DNA of 48,889 bases from Candidatus Colwellia aromaticivorans (GTDB taxonomy: Bacteria; Pseudomonadota; Gammaproteobacteria; Enterobacterales; Alteromonadaceae), in the NCBI RefSeq assembly GCF_003333305.1, contig NZ_QOLD01000090.1, forward strand, positions 1 through 48,889. The letters are read 5' to 3'. Below the pieces are notes generated by a model that searched no databases, was not told the origin of the DNA, and was given only the letters and a program-made list of their open reading frames with translations. Every line of letters begins with the position of its first letter. Positions within the stretch are counted from its first letter, which is position 1. A program made the position numbers and the translations under genes. Below, piece by piece: positions 27,423-36,625 of the stretch.

Positions 27423-28214
27423 TTATATTTGTATGTTTTTTCTAATGGTTTCTGCACTTTTACCTTGTGAAATTGGCAGCTTAGCTATTTGTTGTGAAAT
27501 CCATGTTTTAGGCATGTTTGGTCGTTTACCTTTAAGCTTAATTGCTTCATCTTGCCAGCTTTGGTGCATAGCCAAAGTATTAGCTTTTCGCTGTTCTTTT
27601 TTATCGGTATTCGCTTGGTAAGTTTTAGCAGATGGTGATTGTTTAAGGTTTAGTGCATGATCAATTTTATCTTTATCTAACGCGAGCTTATTATCTTCAA
27701 AAAACAAAAGCTCATTAACGGGTAATACGCTTTGATTAATAATTATTGATAACGGTTCTACATTTAGTACAACACTTTTACGACCTGCTTTACTTTTTAA
27801 TGTGCCTAATACAATACTCTTTTGATCAGCTTTGTAGCTAATATCACAAGATAAACCCAATAAATCAGCAATAAGTACCGCTAATTTCTTAATACTTATT
27901 TTCCACTGGCTAAGCTGCTTTGGGGGTACTGTCATTCTCCCCATTTGTTCATGCATAAATGGATCATCACAAGCAGCATAATAACGAGTTGTAGATGGAT
28001 ATTGGTGCGGTATTACATCTACATTGCAATGGTTTTCGCAGGCTTGGCATTGAATATTTTTAGCTTTACTAATTTTCGTTAACAGGCCATTTTCAAGTAG
28101 TATTTCAAGTACTGAATCTTGCCATAATTTTACAGCTGCCCAAGGTAAAACAATTTTGTTTTGCTTAAGCGATAGCGAATTAATTAGTAAGATTAAAACT
28201 TGCTCTATATGCAT
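27423..28214 (-). CDS. Unknown island protein with Cys cluster and C-terminal HTH-like tail
   Basis: The protein is 263 aa and unrecognised. A cysteine cluster C56-x2-C59-x3-C63, with H70 and C82 following, looks like a metal site. The last 50 residues (HQSWQDEAIKLKGKRPNMPKTWISQQIAKLPISQGKSAETIRKNIQI) have the rhythm of a helix-turn-helix that ends many small DNA-binding proteins. Its start overlaps the end of the upstream gene by 10 nt (ATGCATATAG), so the two are translationally coupled and probably act together. No catalytic motif is seen. Function unknown. Confidence 0.6.
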   Translation of the reverse strand: MHIEQVLILLINSLSLKQNKIVLPWAAVKLWQDSVLEILLENGLLTKISKAKNIQCQACENHCNVDVIPHQYPSTTRYYAACDDPFMHEQMGRMTVPPKQLSQWKISIKKLAVLIADLLGLSCDISYKADQKSIVLGTLKSKAGRKSVVLNVEPLSIIINQSVLPVNELLFFEDNKLALDKDKIDHALNLKQSPSAKTYQANTDKKEQRKANTLAMHQSWQDEAIKLKGKRPNMPKTWISQQIAKLPISQGKSAETIRKNIQI

Positions 28215-29389
28215 GGTAAGCTCAAGTTTATAGGTTGTGGCTCAATTCCTGACAAAGTTAACATTTCTCGAATAATTAAATCATCACCGTAATGACCTAA
28301 ATTACACTTATCTGGTGAAGATATTGTAAATATCCTCGTTTGGTTCGGCTTATTAGGTCTGGGGATAAACGAAACTTTCACCGTTACCTCACTAATATAC
28401 CTATTATCCAATTTCAGTACTGAAAGCTTTTCGTGAACTGCATGTTTATTCTGGTTGGGACATTCCTCTACTATTATATGGCTCTTAGGGTTTATCAAAG
28501 ACGTTGAGCGAGCTCTAAGTATTTGTGCCATAAAGATCCCTCTACCTTCAGGAAGAACAAACTCAAAGTTAGCTTCAAGAATGGTTTCCAGTACATAAAC
28601 TCTATTTTCAAATACGGGGGTAAAGTGTGTGAGTTTTTCTTTTATAATATATTCAACAAAAAGTCTCTGTAATTGCGGAATATTTTTAGCATTGTTTTTA
28701 GCATAAAGTTCTAAAGTGCAGTTATCTGGACAGTAAACAAATACAATTTCAAATGCCATGGTATGAGGTAATTCATGCAAGTTGTCACTTATCCACTCTG
28801 TTTCTGACTTTGCGAAATCTTCTGGAAATGCGCAAAAGTATTCAAGCTTACCGCGACTATAGTGTTCAATTTTACACCGCTTCCCTCTACCTTCTTTAGT
28901 AAAGAAATATTCCCCTATTGCTTTGGATAATAGAGCTATATCAATTTTTTTAAACGGGTCACGCAATCGCGGTAAATCTTTGATAACTTTCCATGATGTT
29001 GAGGGGATATTACTTGCTTGAAAAAATGTGGCTGCTGCTTGCCAATACTCAGGGCTATCTAAAAAAGCCCACATAGCCTTATTATGTAACCCCCAGATTG
29101 ACGATATTTTATTAAGAAATCCAATATTTTCAAACTCTATAGCTTCATCGGTTAATGCGATGATACCGCCATCGGTGGCAAGCGCATGAATACTTTGAAA
29201 GTCGGATTCCATTTGGTGTCTAATGTCATCTTCAAGTTTGAGGAAAGCTTCAAAAACGGGATCAACATCATTATCTTCCAGAGCATAAAGATCTATAGGG
29301 AAATTTATATTTTTTTTATCAAAGTAATCCATTAAAAAATTATTAGATACTTTTCTAAAAAACTTTCTATGAGAGTACTGCTCACTCAT
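28205..29389 (-). CDS. Unknown 394-aa island protein, coupled to the Cys-cluster gene
   Basis: No family recognised. The protein is soluble, slightly acidic, without signal peptide or membrane segments. The N-terminal half (1-170) is mainly helical. The C-terminal half has beta-rich blocks (EYFCAFPEDFAKSE, HTMAFEIVFVYCPDNCTLELYAKN, TVKVSFIPRPNKPNQTRIFTISSPDKCNLGHYGDDLIIREMLTLSGI). GAGG lies 9 nt before the ATG. It is the first gene of a two-gene operon and divergent from the SIR2-STAND gene (174 bp), so the spacer may hold a shared control region. Possible roles are regulation or defense; neither is shown. Confidence 0.6.
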   Translation of the reverse strand: MSEQYSHRKFFRKVSNNFLMDYFDKKNINFPIDLYALEDNDVDPVFEAFLKLEDDIRHQMESDFQSIHALATDGGIIALTDEAIEFENIGFLNKISSIWGLHNKAMWAFLDSPEYWQAAATFFQASNIPSTSWKVIKDLPRLRDPFKKIDIALLSKAIGEYFFTKEGRGKRCKIEHYSRGKLEYFCAFPEDFAKSETEWISDNLHELPHTMAFEIVFVYCPDNCTLELYAKNNAKNIPQLQRLFVEYIIKEKLTHFTPVFENRVYVLETILEANFEFVLPEGRGIFMAQILRARSTSLINPKSHIIVEECPNQNKHAVHEKLSVLKLDNRYISEVTVKVSFIPRPNKPNQTRIFTISSPDKCNLGHYGDDLIIREMLTLSGIEPQPINLSLPCI

Positions 29390-29563
29390 GAGCTAATACC
29401 TCGTCTTATTATTTTAATGTAATAGCAACACTATCATAAATAAATTAGATATTGTAAAACCTTATAGCCCTGCATAGGAGAAAGTTTTAAATGAATATCC
29501 CTATATTAAGTGGTATTATATTTCACATTAAATTTCATATGGTTGCATGTAGGTTTCTAGTTT

Positions 29564-32500
29564 ATGTCATTACCAAACTCTTTGATTGAAGCTCTTTCAA
29601 GTAAAAATATTTTACCCTTAGTTGGCGCTGGTGTTTCGATGTCAATAAACAATAAAGATGGGGGGCAAGTTTTCCCTAGCTGGGGTGGGTTACTGCAAAG
29701 TGCTGCTGATAAATTAAAAGCTGAAAATGATGACATAAATTCAGGTTTAATAGAGCTTTTCCTGCAAGGCAAGGATTACCATGAAGCAGCTAAATATGCC
29801 CATAAAGGATTAGATAAAGGCTTATGGCACAAATTTATAACTGAAAGTTTTGATCCTAACTTAGATGATTTAGACAAAACAAGCTCAGAACTACCAAAAG
29901 CTATTTGGAGTTTAAGTAACGAAATAATAACACTTAATTATGACAAGATTTTACAGTGGGCTTATCCTGGGGAGTCAGCCCAAGTATCCATATTAAAAAA
30001 TACCGACCATGCAAATTTAGCTAATATGTTGAATACTCGAGATAAACCTATTGTATGGCACTTACACGGACATATAGATGATACTGCAAACCTAATTTTA
30101 ACACCTGCAGGATACTCTAAACTCTATCCAACATCTGAAGAGTCTAAGGTAGAATTTAATGCAGCTTTAAGCATATTAAAAAATATAGCTGTTACACGTA
30201 GTTTACTGTTTATTGGTTGTAGTCTAGATGATGCTGAACTATTGGCTGAAATAAACAAGCAGAATGAACTATTCTCAGGTAATACAACACCTCACTTTGC
30301 ATTGGTCAAGAAATCAAATGAAAGCGCTATACAAGAAAAGCTCAAAGATACTAATATAAAAACAGTTACTTTTGATGGTTATGGTGACCCTCTTGTAGCT
30401 AAAATAAATGAAATGGCAGCACATATTAAAAATGATGCTGTTGCTTCTGCTGTGCTTCCTTCAATTCAAGAAGAAATAATTGATTTACAACTTGAGTCCA
30501 AAATAGCGTTTTTATCTGCTAACCCATTTGGTCAAAATATTGATTACTGCCCGATTTTTAAGGAGATAAGAAAACTTCCATACACAATTGATTGTTTAAC
30601 TCTCACAGAAGATAACTTGCAAGAACTATCCTGTTATGATTACGTTTTTATTGCCACAAGAGTAATAAAAAATCGTTTACTCATTGAAGATGATAATGCA
30701 TGTTTTGATAAAATTGATTTCATTAGTTTACAAAATGATTCAGACCTTGATGGTATAAAGGGAGTATTCATTTTCACAGATAACCTTGTCGATGAATCCA
30801 AATTAGAAGGTATTAAACTACCCTTATTGATATTACCCGCCATTGAAAATCCAAAGCTTAAAAAGTTATCTACATTCTATTTCCAAATATTTAAGAGAAA
30901 TAATGTCAATTATTACGCTGACTATGGGCAAGTATTAAATTGTGAAAAATTTATACTCCCAAAAATTCAAAATAAGCAGTCGAATAAAATAATAAAAAAT
31001 GAAACTAAATTACCTAAGAGTATTGATAAAAGTATTCTAAAACACTATGTGGGAAGGCAGGAAGATTTAATATCTTTAACTCGCCACATATCTAACTTAG
31101 AAGAAGATAATGGCTTTATCACTATAAAGGGAAGCGGCGGGCTTGGTAAAACAGCGATTTCTAAAATTTTAGCTATCAAACTAGCTGAAAGAGGAAGGTA
31201 TAAAGGAGGGATAGAGTTTATTGATTGTGAACATTTATTAAACTTTGAGCAATTCAAATTCAAAATTTCTTCAGTATTTAATTTAGAGCAAGCACAAAAC
31301 CTTGAACAACATTTAACAGACAATCACGATCAGAAATCTCGATTAATTATCTTGGATAATTTTGAAACCTTAATTCATTTAGAAGATAAAACAAATATTT
31401 TAGACCTCTTAAGTTTTATGTCTGAATTTTCCAGCATCATTGTAACTTCTCGTGAATTTTTAAAGATTGACGGTGAAATACCTTATACTTTAAGGCAGAT
31501 GACTTTAGATGAAGCGTATGACCTTTTCATTAATAACTTAGAAAAAAGAAAAATATCGAAAAAAGAAATGATTTTAGTACGTGATGAAATTGTCGATCGG
31601 TTATTAGATAAGAACCCTTTGGCGATCAAAATAATCACCTCAAATATATTGCCTACTAAAGAATTCTCTGATTTACGTGACCAATTGCAGACAGATTTTT
31701 TTAATATCTCTGAAGAAGATATAAGTTTATTTGACAATGCAAGTGATGTACACATAGATAGAAAAAAATCTTTATATGGCTCAATTTTATATTCCTACGG
31801 TATGTTACTTGATAATGAAAAGAAGGCATTCGAAAAGCTATCTTTATTTCCTGACGGCATAAATATGGAAACCTTCAAAAAACTATCTCGACACTCTAAA
31901 GATAAAGATTTTAATAAAAATATTATAAGTGACAAAATAATAAAAAAATTACAAAACAAGTCACTAATTGAGGACAACCATGGAACTATAAAACTACAAT
32001 CCATCATAGGAAGGTTTGCCGAAAAACAATTTAATTTAACAGAGAAGAATCCAGACTTTTTTGATTCTGTATTCGAATACAATTGCTTTATCACAGATTC
32101 ACTAACTAACCTTATTAAGAATAAAAATGTGAAGCGGGAAACTTTTGCTTTAAAGTATTTTGAAGAAAACCAAAATAATACCCTAAAAGCGTTATCGTAT
32201 TTAAAGGAGTACACTCATTCAAACATTGAGAAATTAGACTTCATAGAGAATTCTTGCAGTTTATTCCAAGGGATTTGTTCTTTAGCAAACTTTATTAGGG
32301 TTTTGGGAAAAAATGAAGATTTATTTTACGATAATGAATTAATCGCATTCAAAACCACCATGGCATACTCAAATTATTACAATGGTCAATTTCAAGAATC
32401 TTATGAAAACCTTAAAGAATTAGTGCCTTTAAGTGAATTAAAATTACTAATTAAAGGCAATGAAGTAGATATGCTTATATTTTCATCAAGCCAAAATTTA

Positions 32501-33136
32501 TACTCAATGGAAGGGAATCAGGCACTTATATATGACGTACTAATGAGTCATAAGCATTTTGAATTTACTAAGGCGTCTATAGCGTACGAGTTAGGAATAA
32601 CAGAAATAAAAAATGAAAAATTAAGAGGCTTTCCCCTTTTTGAATTTCAATATATAACGAATAATTTAGATCTCAGCGGCGTTGATAAATATTTAGAAGA
32701 AATATATGAAAAGGCATATTTAGAAAAAGTTCAAGTATCCTATGTTAAAGCTAAACTAATACCTTATAACAGTGAGTACATAAATCGACTTGTCGCTGTT
32801 AACCCTTATACTTCAGGTCTAAAACAATTAATGTTTGCATTCTGTGAAACTGATATAGAAAAGGCTAACGATTATTATCAGCAGGCTATTAGAAATTTGA
32901 AACATATAAAATATTACTATGTTGAAGCTATCTATTTCTACTCCAAGTTTCTCAAAAAGCATGAATTAAAAGAATACGATGTTATATATGAAACTGGATA
33001 TGAATTAACTAAAAATCACTATTATCGATATTTAGAGTACCTTTTTGATGAATTAGAAACACCGACAGACTTGGAATATAACCCCCAAAAATACCTATTA
33101 CCTGACTTTAATGCATTAGAAGAACTTGTATCATAG
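29564..33136 (+). CDS. SIR2 / CHAT-like / NB-ARC STAND protein, candidate anti-phage sensor
   Basis: The protein is 1190 aa. Domains: SIR2-type NADase (about 1-290) with VGAGVS (20-25), LNYD (124-127, Asn125) and WHLHGH (165-170, His168), FIGCSLDD later. A Rossmann-like linker (about 313-480) begins KIAFLSANP and has YDYVFIATRV (ATR 364-366) and GVFIFTDN (400-407), resembling a CHAT domain whose His/Cys pair is lost (inference). NB-ARC follows: HYVGR (494-498), Walker A GSGGLGKT (523-530), Walker B LIILDN (594-599), SSIIVTSRE, and GxP-like NPLA (Pro685). A winged helix (about 760-860) and helical TPR-like repeats run to the end. By analogy with SIR2-STAND (Avs5-like) defense, the repeats sense a phage protein and SIR2 depletes NAD. 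Confidence 0.85.
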   Translation: MSLPNSLIEALSSKNILPLVGAGVSMSINNKDGGQVFPSWGGLLQSAADKLKAENDDINSGLIELFLQGKDYHEAAKYAHKGLDKGLWHKFITESFDPNLDDLDKTSSELPKAIWSLSNEIITLNYDKILQWAYPGESAQVSILKNTDHANLANMLNTRDKPIVWHLHGHIDDTANLILTPAGYSKLYPTSEESKVEFNAALSILKNIAVTRSLLFIGCSLDDAELLAEINKQNELFSGNTTPHFALVKKSNESAIQEKLKDTNIKTVTFDGYGDPLVAKINEMAAHIKNDAVASAVLPSIQEEIIDLQLESKIAFLSANPFGQNIDYCPIFKEIRKLPYTIDCLTLTEDNLQELSCYDYVFIATRVIKNRLLIEDDNACFDKIDFISLQNDSDLDGIKGVFIFTDNLVDESKLEGIKLPLLILPAIENPKLKKLSTFYFQIFKRNNVNYYADYGQVLNCEKFILPKIQNKQSNKIIKNETKLPKSIDKSILKHYVGRQEDLISLTRHISNLEEDNGFITIKGSGGLGKTAISKILAIKLAERGRYKGGIEFIDCEHLLNFEQFKFKISSVFNLEQAQNLEQHLTDNHDQKSRLIILDNFETLIHLEDKTNILDLLSFMSEFSSIIVTSREFLKIDGEIPYTLRQMTLDEAYDLFINNLEKRKISKKEMILVRDEIVDRLLDKNPLAIKIITSNILPTKEFSDLRDQLQTDFFNISEEDISLFDNASDVHIDRKKSLYGSILYSYGMLLDNEKKAFEKLSLFPDGINMETFKKLSRHSKDKDFNKNIISDKIIKKLQNKSLIEDNHGTIKLQSIIGRFAEKQFNLTEKNPDFFDSVFEYNCFITDSLTNLIKNKNVKRETFALKYFEENQNNTLKALSYLKEYTHSNIEKLDFIENSCSLFQGICSLANFIRVLGKNEDLFYDNELIAFKTTMAYSNYYNGQFQESYENLKELVPLSELKLLIKGNEVDMLIFSSSQNLYSMEGNQALIYDVLMSHKHFEFTKASIAYELGITEIKNEKLRGFPLFEFQYITNNLDLSGVDKYLEEIYEKAYLEKVQVSYVKAKLIPYNSEYINRLVAVNPYTSGLKQLMFAFCETDIEKANDYYQQAIRNLKHIKYYYVEAIYFYSKFLKKHELKEYDVIYETGYELTKNHYYRYLEYLFDELETPTDLEYNPQKYLLPDFNALEELVS

Positions 33137-33276
33137 ATATTAATTACTATCTTACTTACCTATAAAACACATTAAAATAGTTTGATGTGTTTTATATTTA
33201 GAGTATTTGATACCTTCCCTGTATCTGTGTAATTTAGTGCTATATAGTTATTTACGCTTTTATCCAAAACCATTAC

Positions 33277-33445
33277 TTTTGTAAACATTACCAAACAGCT
33301 AAAATGCAAAAAACATAGAATTTAAACATCAAAAGATATAGTGATTTTTTCTTTTAGTAGTACCACAAGTAGTACCGATAAAAACACGAAACAATAAAAC
33401 ACATTACAAACAAATAGATACAAGCCACAAACGAGTCCCGCAGCG
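33277..33445 (+). repeat. Island 1 right end: conserved terminal block, arm-like repeats, attR
   Basis: The block TTTTGTAAACATTACCAAAC (33277 on) is repeated at 35726 and 37030. It is followed by AGTGATTTTTT, then AGTAGTACC twice with a 12-bp period (33356-33364 and 33368-33376). attR CGAGTCCCGCAGCG lies at 33432-33445. 33137-33276 and 33446-33621 contain no gene that I can see. Confidence 0.75.
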
Positions 33446-33621
33446 GCAAAACCAACAATCAGCGCCTAAAGTGAACCCACAAGAACCATCAATTAACTTT
33501 GATGATGATAACCGTTATAGATCCTAGTTATCTTGTAAGTGTCAATTTAGGCATGTCTATTTAATCAAACCCAACGTAACTGTTGGTTTTTTTGTTTTGT
33601 CAGTACATGGTTTACTGATAA

Positions 33622-34989
33622 CTAATCAAAGACAGCTAAACCACTAGGCGATCGTTTAGGTATATCCATTCTCATATCTAATGCTGCGGGATCGGTTAAG
33701 GAGTAAAGAAAATCCATCAGTTCATTAATTTGGCGAGCCGATAACTTAGTCGGCGCCAGTTCATTGGCATCAGCAAGGTCTTGCCGAGATAGTAAATCGT
33801 TATGCACCAAGAAATCGGATAAATCTGCATCTGTGATGAAAGGTAAGAAAGCTTGCGAGGTATCGTATGCTTGCAAAGAGTCAATTGGTGATAAATGGTG
33901 TTCCACGACCCCTTGCAGTGTATTGTAAGCGCCATCATGACCGTATGGTGCAGTAATCGCTACATTACGTAAAGACGGGGTTCGAAACTGATATTTATCA
34001 TTTGCATCGTTGCTGACTCGTTGACGACCAATATCGTCATGTCCTGAAACACCATCACCTTTCCCAGGCCCTAATTGTGGCATGGCAATCGCGTGAAACT
34101 CTTGATCTGATTGCAAAGCACCTGAATGGCAGGAGCCACAACCCGCTTTGCCATAAAACAATTTCATGCCTTTCTTCTGATTATGCGACAGGGCTTTTTT
34201 ATCGCCACGTAAATAGCGATCAAAAGGCGAATTATCAAAACGCCAGGAGACCGCTTCAAAGGCAGCTATGGCATTGGCAGCATGCACATAAGTAATGTCA
34301 CCAGCGCTATTGATGTCATTATAAGCGGCTTCAAAAAGGCTAACATATTCAGGTATCGCTTGTAATTTGTTGGCAATAAACTGCCAAATCCCTAGTAAAT
34401 CGCTCATTGAGGCGAGATCCGCTTGATTATTCTCGCCCGCTTGCCCTGCCATTTCTGCCCCTGAGGTTACGGGAAACATGGCCTGAACCGCTAAAACGTT
34501 ATCTAAACCATCCGGTAAATCACCCGCTGCGGGCGATAAAAATCCGCTGGGAGAATCTAGATCTATTGCGACTCGGCCATCATGAAACATTTTATCAAAA
34601 GATTTTGACCCAAGATTAAAAATATGGGGTGCATTGCGAGGTACTCTTTCTGTGGCGGCACTTGCGCCCATGCCTTGTCTCCTAGTTGGACCGAGCCCTC
34701 GCCCTCCTTCACCAATAGGCAAGGATACACCATCACCAGTGGCTGCCATCGGGTGATGACAAGTTGCACACGAAATATTTTGATTACCACTTAATATTTT
34801 ATCAAAAAATAACTGCCGGCCTAATTCAACCTTCGCAGCAGATTGTTGTCCGTTGAAATAAAAATCTTTATCGGATAATGGCTTGATCGAATGCTTAGCC
34901 ATAACACTGAAGCTCAGTCCCGATATAACTAATCCTGTAACTAGGAACTTGGGCATCTTATTAAAAAACAACATCATATGTATTTTCAT
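33622..34989 (-). CDS. Diheme cytochrome c peroxidase / MauG-family protein
   Basis: From ATG 34989 the protein is 455 aa. AAGGA lies 8 nt upstream; a GTG two codons earlier is less well placed. A signal peptide (KFLVTGLVISGLSFSVMA) directs it to the periplasm. Two c-heme motifs are CATCH (74-78) and CGSCH (284-288). Supporting blocks are NAPHIFNLGSKSFDKMFHDGR and FRTPSLRNVAITAPYGHDGAYNTLQGVVEHH. It likely reduces hydrogen peroxide, or acts as a MauG-like oxidase. It lies outside island 1 but inside the larger hotspot, so it may be cargo of the older element. The sequence looks richer in GC than its neighbours by eye. Confidence 0.9.
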   Translation of the reverse strand: MKIHMMLFFNKMPKFLVTGLVISGLSFSVMAKHSIKPLSDKDFYFNGQQSAAKVELGRQLFFDKILSGNQNISCATCHHPMAATGDGVSLPIGEGGRGLGPTRRQGMGASAATERVPRNAPHIFNLGSKSFDKMFHDGRVAIDLDSPSGFLSPAAGDLPDGLDNVLAVQAMFPVTSGAEMAGQAGENNQADLASMSDLLGIWQFIANKLQAIPEYVSLFEAAYNDINSAGDITYVHAANAIAAFEAVSWRFDNSPFDRYLRGDKKALSHNQKKGMKLFYGKAGCGSCHSGALQSDQEFHAIAMPQLGPGKGDGVSGHDDIGRQRVSNDANDKYQFRTPSLRNVAITAPYGHDGAYNTLQGVVEHHLSPIDSLQAYDTSQAFLPFITDADLSDFLVHNDLLSRQDLADANELAPTKLSARQINELMDFLYSLTDPAALDMRMDIPKRSPSGLAVFD

Positions 34990-35725
34990 TATCACGATCC
35001 TTTTTTATCTTTAATACGTGAAAAAGATTACTTTTTTACATCGTTATAGAATGAATAATTGAAGTAACTAGGCACTTAGAATGCACCGCTTATCTGCAAC
35101 AAATCACTCAGGCTTTCAAAACGTAAAAGTCAAAATGTCGACTGACATCAGCCATGACATATTAATTGATATAAAAAACGCTAAGATACTTCTTTATACA
35201 ACTGTAGTAGAAATATAATCTCATTGCGAAGTTTTATCCGCGGCAACGAGATGAAAATGGCCTTGAAAAAGTGCACAATTATTTGGCTGTAAAGGCAAAG
35301 GAAATCGTTGTCGTAAAAGACTATAAATAATATGGAGATTACTGGTGCTGAGCTAGGCAGCATTGTTTGGCGTGTTGAAGATCATCTAATACCAATTGGA
35401 CTCATTACAAACTGCTCAAACGCTGTGACAGTGTTGGAAAGTAAATCTGACATTATTGTGACCTAAGTTGTTTGGTTGCAATAATTAAATCAGATTAAAA
35501 AATTGTAAGTTGAACTATGCTGCCGCAAGCTCACTATTGGTCGGAAGCCCCCCTTGTTAGTAGTATCAGCATGACAAACACCGGCTCCTCAAGTATCCAA
35601 GGGACGCTAACCTTCACTTTAAAGACCATCTCCTAAATCCAAAAATGACCTCAGAATAGACTGTTATATTATAGCGAGGAGAAAAATATTAATATTTATG
35701 TTCACTTTTTAGCCTAAAACCTTTA
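34990..35725. other. Decayed stretch with two short frame remnants
   Basis: No intact gene. On the plus strand 35211-35330 is open without a start (ending NYLAVKAKEIVVVKDYK) and is followed at once by ATG 35332, MEITGAELGSIVWRVEDHL, which continues about 45 codons. They look like the tail and head of adjacent lost genes. At about 35388 the text taataccaattggactcatt resembles the left end of the 20473 repeat, possibly the break point. 35500-35700 shows nothing recognisable. Confidence 0.35.
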
Positions 35726-35768
35726 TTTTGTAAACATTACAAAACAGCTTAAATTCATCAAAAAACAG
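35726..35768 (+). repeat. Island right-end block, second copy
   Basis: TTTTGTAAACATTACAAAAC and the following GCTTAAAT match the right-end block at 33277 and the copy at 37030. It runs straight into the integrase remnant at a shared AGTGAT sequence. Confidence 0.75.
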
Positions 35769-36103
35769 AGTGATGGTGGTGGCTTACAGTTAAGAGTTAA
35801 GCCTAATGGTACTAAATCGTGGTTACTGGACTACTTCAAACCTTTCACCAAAAAGCGTACCGCGTTAGGCTTAGGTGCTTATCCTGAAGTTTCATTAGCT
35901 GAAGCTAGAAAAAAACATGTAGCCGCAAGAGAGCTTTTAGCCAAAGACATCAATCCTAAAGAACACAAAGACGATAAACATCGTGAGCAAGTACTTGCCG
36001 CTACTAATACATTAAAATCTGTTGCCGAAAGTTGGTTCGCCATAAAAAAACAACCATTGCCGAAAACACCGCCAAAAGCTTATGGCGCAAGTTTGAAAAC
36101 CAC
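35769..36103 (+). pseudogene. Truncated, frameshifted P4-type integrase
   Basis: The translation SDGGGLQLRVKPNGTKSWLLDYFKP...ALGLGAYPEVSLAEARKKHVAARELLAKDINPKEHKDDKHREQ aligns with residues about 26-140 of the integrase at 22537. The first 25 codons and the whole catalytic domain are missing. A 1-base loss near 36045-36055 (ataaaaaaacaacc against ataaagcaaactacc) shifts the frame. It diverges from the intact gene at many third positions, so it comes from a different island of the same family. It stops abruptly just before the 36106 hairpin. Confidence 0.9.
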
Positions 36104-36105
36104 TT

Positions 36106-36130
36106 AACAGTGTTTTATAAAAACACTGTT
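36106..36130. terminator. 11-bp-stem hairpin after the outer-membrane protein gene
   Basis: AACAGTGTTTT, loop ATA, AAAACACTGTT: a perfect inverted repeat lying just beyond the stop of the minus-strand gene at 36147. The T/A-rich lower stem allows termination in either direction, but no long T-tract follows. Confidence 0.6.
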
Positions 36131-36146
36131 ACTAAGTGTTCAGGGG

Positions 36147-36551
36147 TTAAAAGCGGTAACGAACACCAATGCTAAGATCAGCACTAAATTTTGTATCGCT
36201 ATTATTGCCATGGTCAAAATCTAATTCAGGATATACTTGAAAATATCCATCCCATTTAGAATTAAAGGCCATGTTCAAACCTAACGGTACACGAACCCCA
36301 AAGCCATTATCCCAACCGACAAAAGCACCACCACCAACATACCAATTTAGAGGAACATCTTCACCAAAAGACCCTCTCTTAAAAATGTAATCGCCAGCAA
36401 TACCATCATCACCGATAAAAGCATTAATATCGTTAAACTGCGCAGTTACACCAAATCCTTGATCAAAACCAAGACCTACTTTTACTGTCGCACTTACTGT
36501 GTTTGAGATTAATACGCTCGTTGCGATAATTGCTAATAAATGTTTTTTCAT
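36147..36551 (-). CDS. Small outer-membrane beta-barrel-type protein
   Basis: The protein is 134 aa. Signal peptide MKKHLLAIIATSVLISNTVSA, then alternating strands (VKVGLGFDQGFGVTAQF, YVGGGAFVGWDNGFGVRVPLGLNMAF, FSADLSIGVRYRF) ending in a terminal Phe, the usual signal for barrel assembly. With about 113 mature residues it could form a six-to-eight-strand barrel. AAAGGACTTTCG before the ATG is a good ribosome site. It lies between the integrase remnant and a MITE, so it is probably cargo of the older element or a chromosomal gene caught in it. Function unknown. Confidence 0.75.
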   Translation of the reverse strand: MKKHLLAIIATSVLISNTVSATVKVGLGFDQGFGVTAQFNDINAFIGDDGIAGDYIFKRGSFGEDVPLNWYVGGGAFVGWDNGFGVRVPLGLNMAFNSKWDGYFQVYPELDFDHGNNSDTKFSADLSIGVRYRF

Positions 36552-36625
36552 CGAAAGTCCTTTAAAAATTGATATGAAATTGATATGAAATTGAAATTGA
36601 AATTATATATATAAATAAAAGGTAA

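Larger units (their letters stand above)
22351..33445. mobile_element. Genomic island 1 integrated in tRNA-Val
   Basis: About 11.1 kb bounded by the 14-bp direct repeat CGAGTCCCGCAGCG (22351-22364 inside the tRNA T arm/acceptor, and 33432-33445). It carries a P4-type integrase just inside the left end, a second tyrosine recombinase, an AlpA regulator and three cargo loci. No transposase or conjugation genes are seen. 12-bp spaced repeats near both ends look like integrase arm sites. The size, tRNA target and AlpA fit a defense-type integrative island or satellite rather than a full prophage (no structural phage genes). Confidence 0.88.

Noticed and set aside
31045..32214. Minus-strand frames of 90-139 codons within the SIR2-STAND gene
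   Set aside because: Antisense shadows created by the AT-rich composition; the plus-strand protein has all domain motifs in one frame.
22351..33445. Island 1 as a complete prophage
   Set aside because: There are no capsid, terminase, tail or lysis genes; only integrase, AlpA and cargo are present.
35332..35465. MEITGAELGSIVWRVEDHL as the start of a type I restriction HsdM
   Set aside because: The resemblance is a few residues only and no specificity or restriction subunit remains, so no function was assigned.
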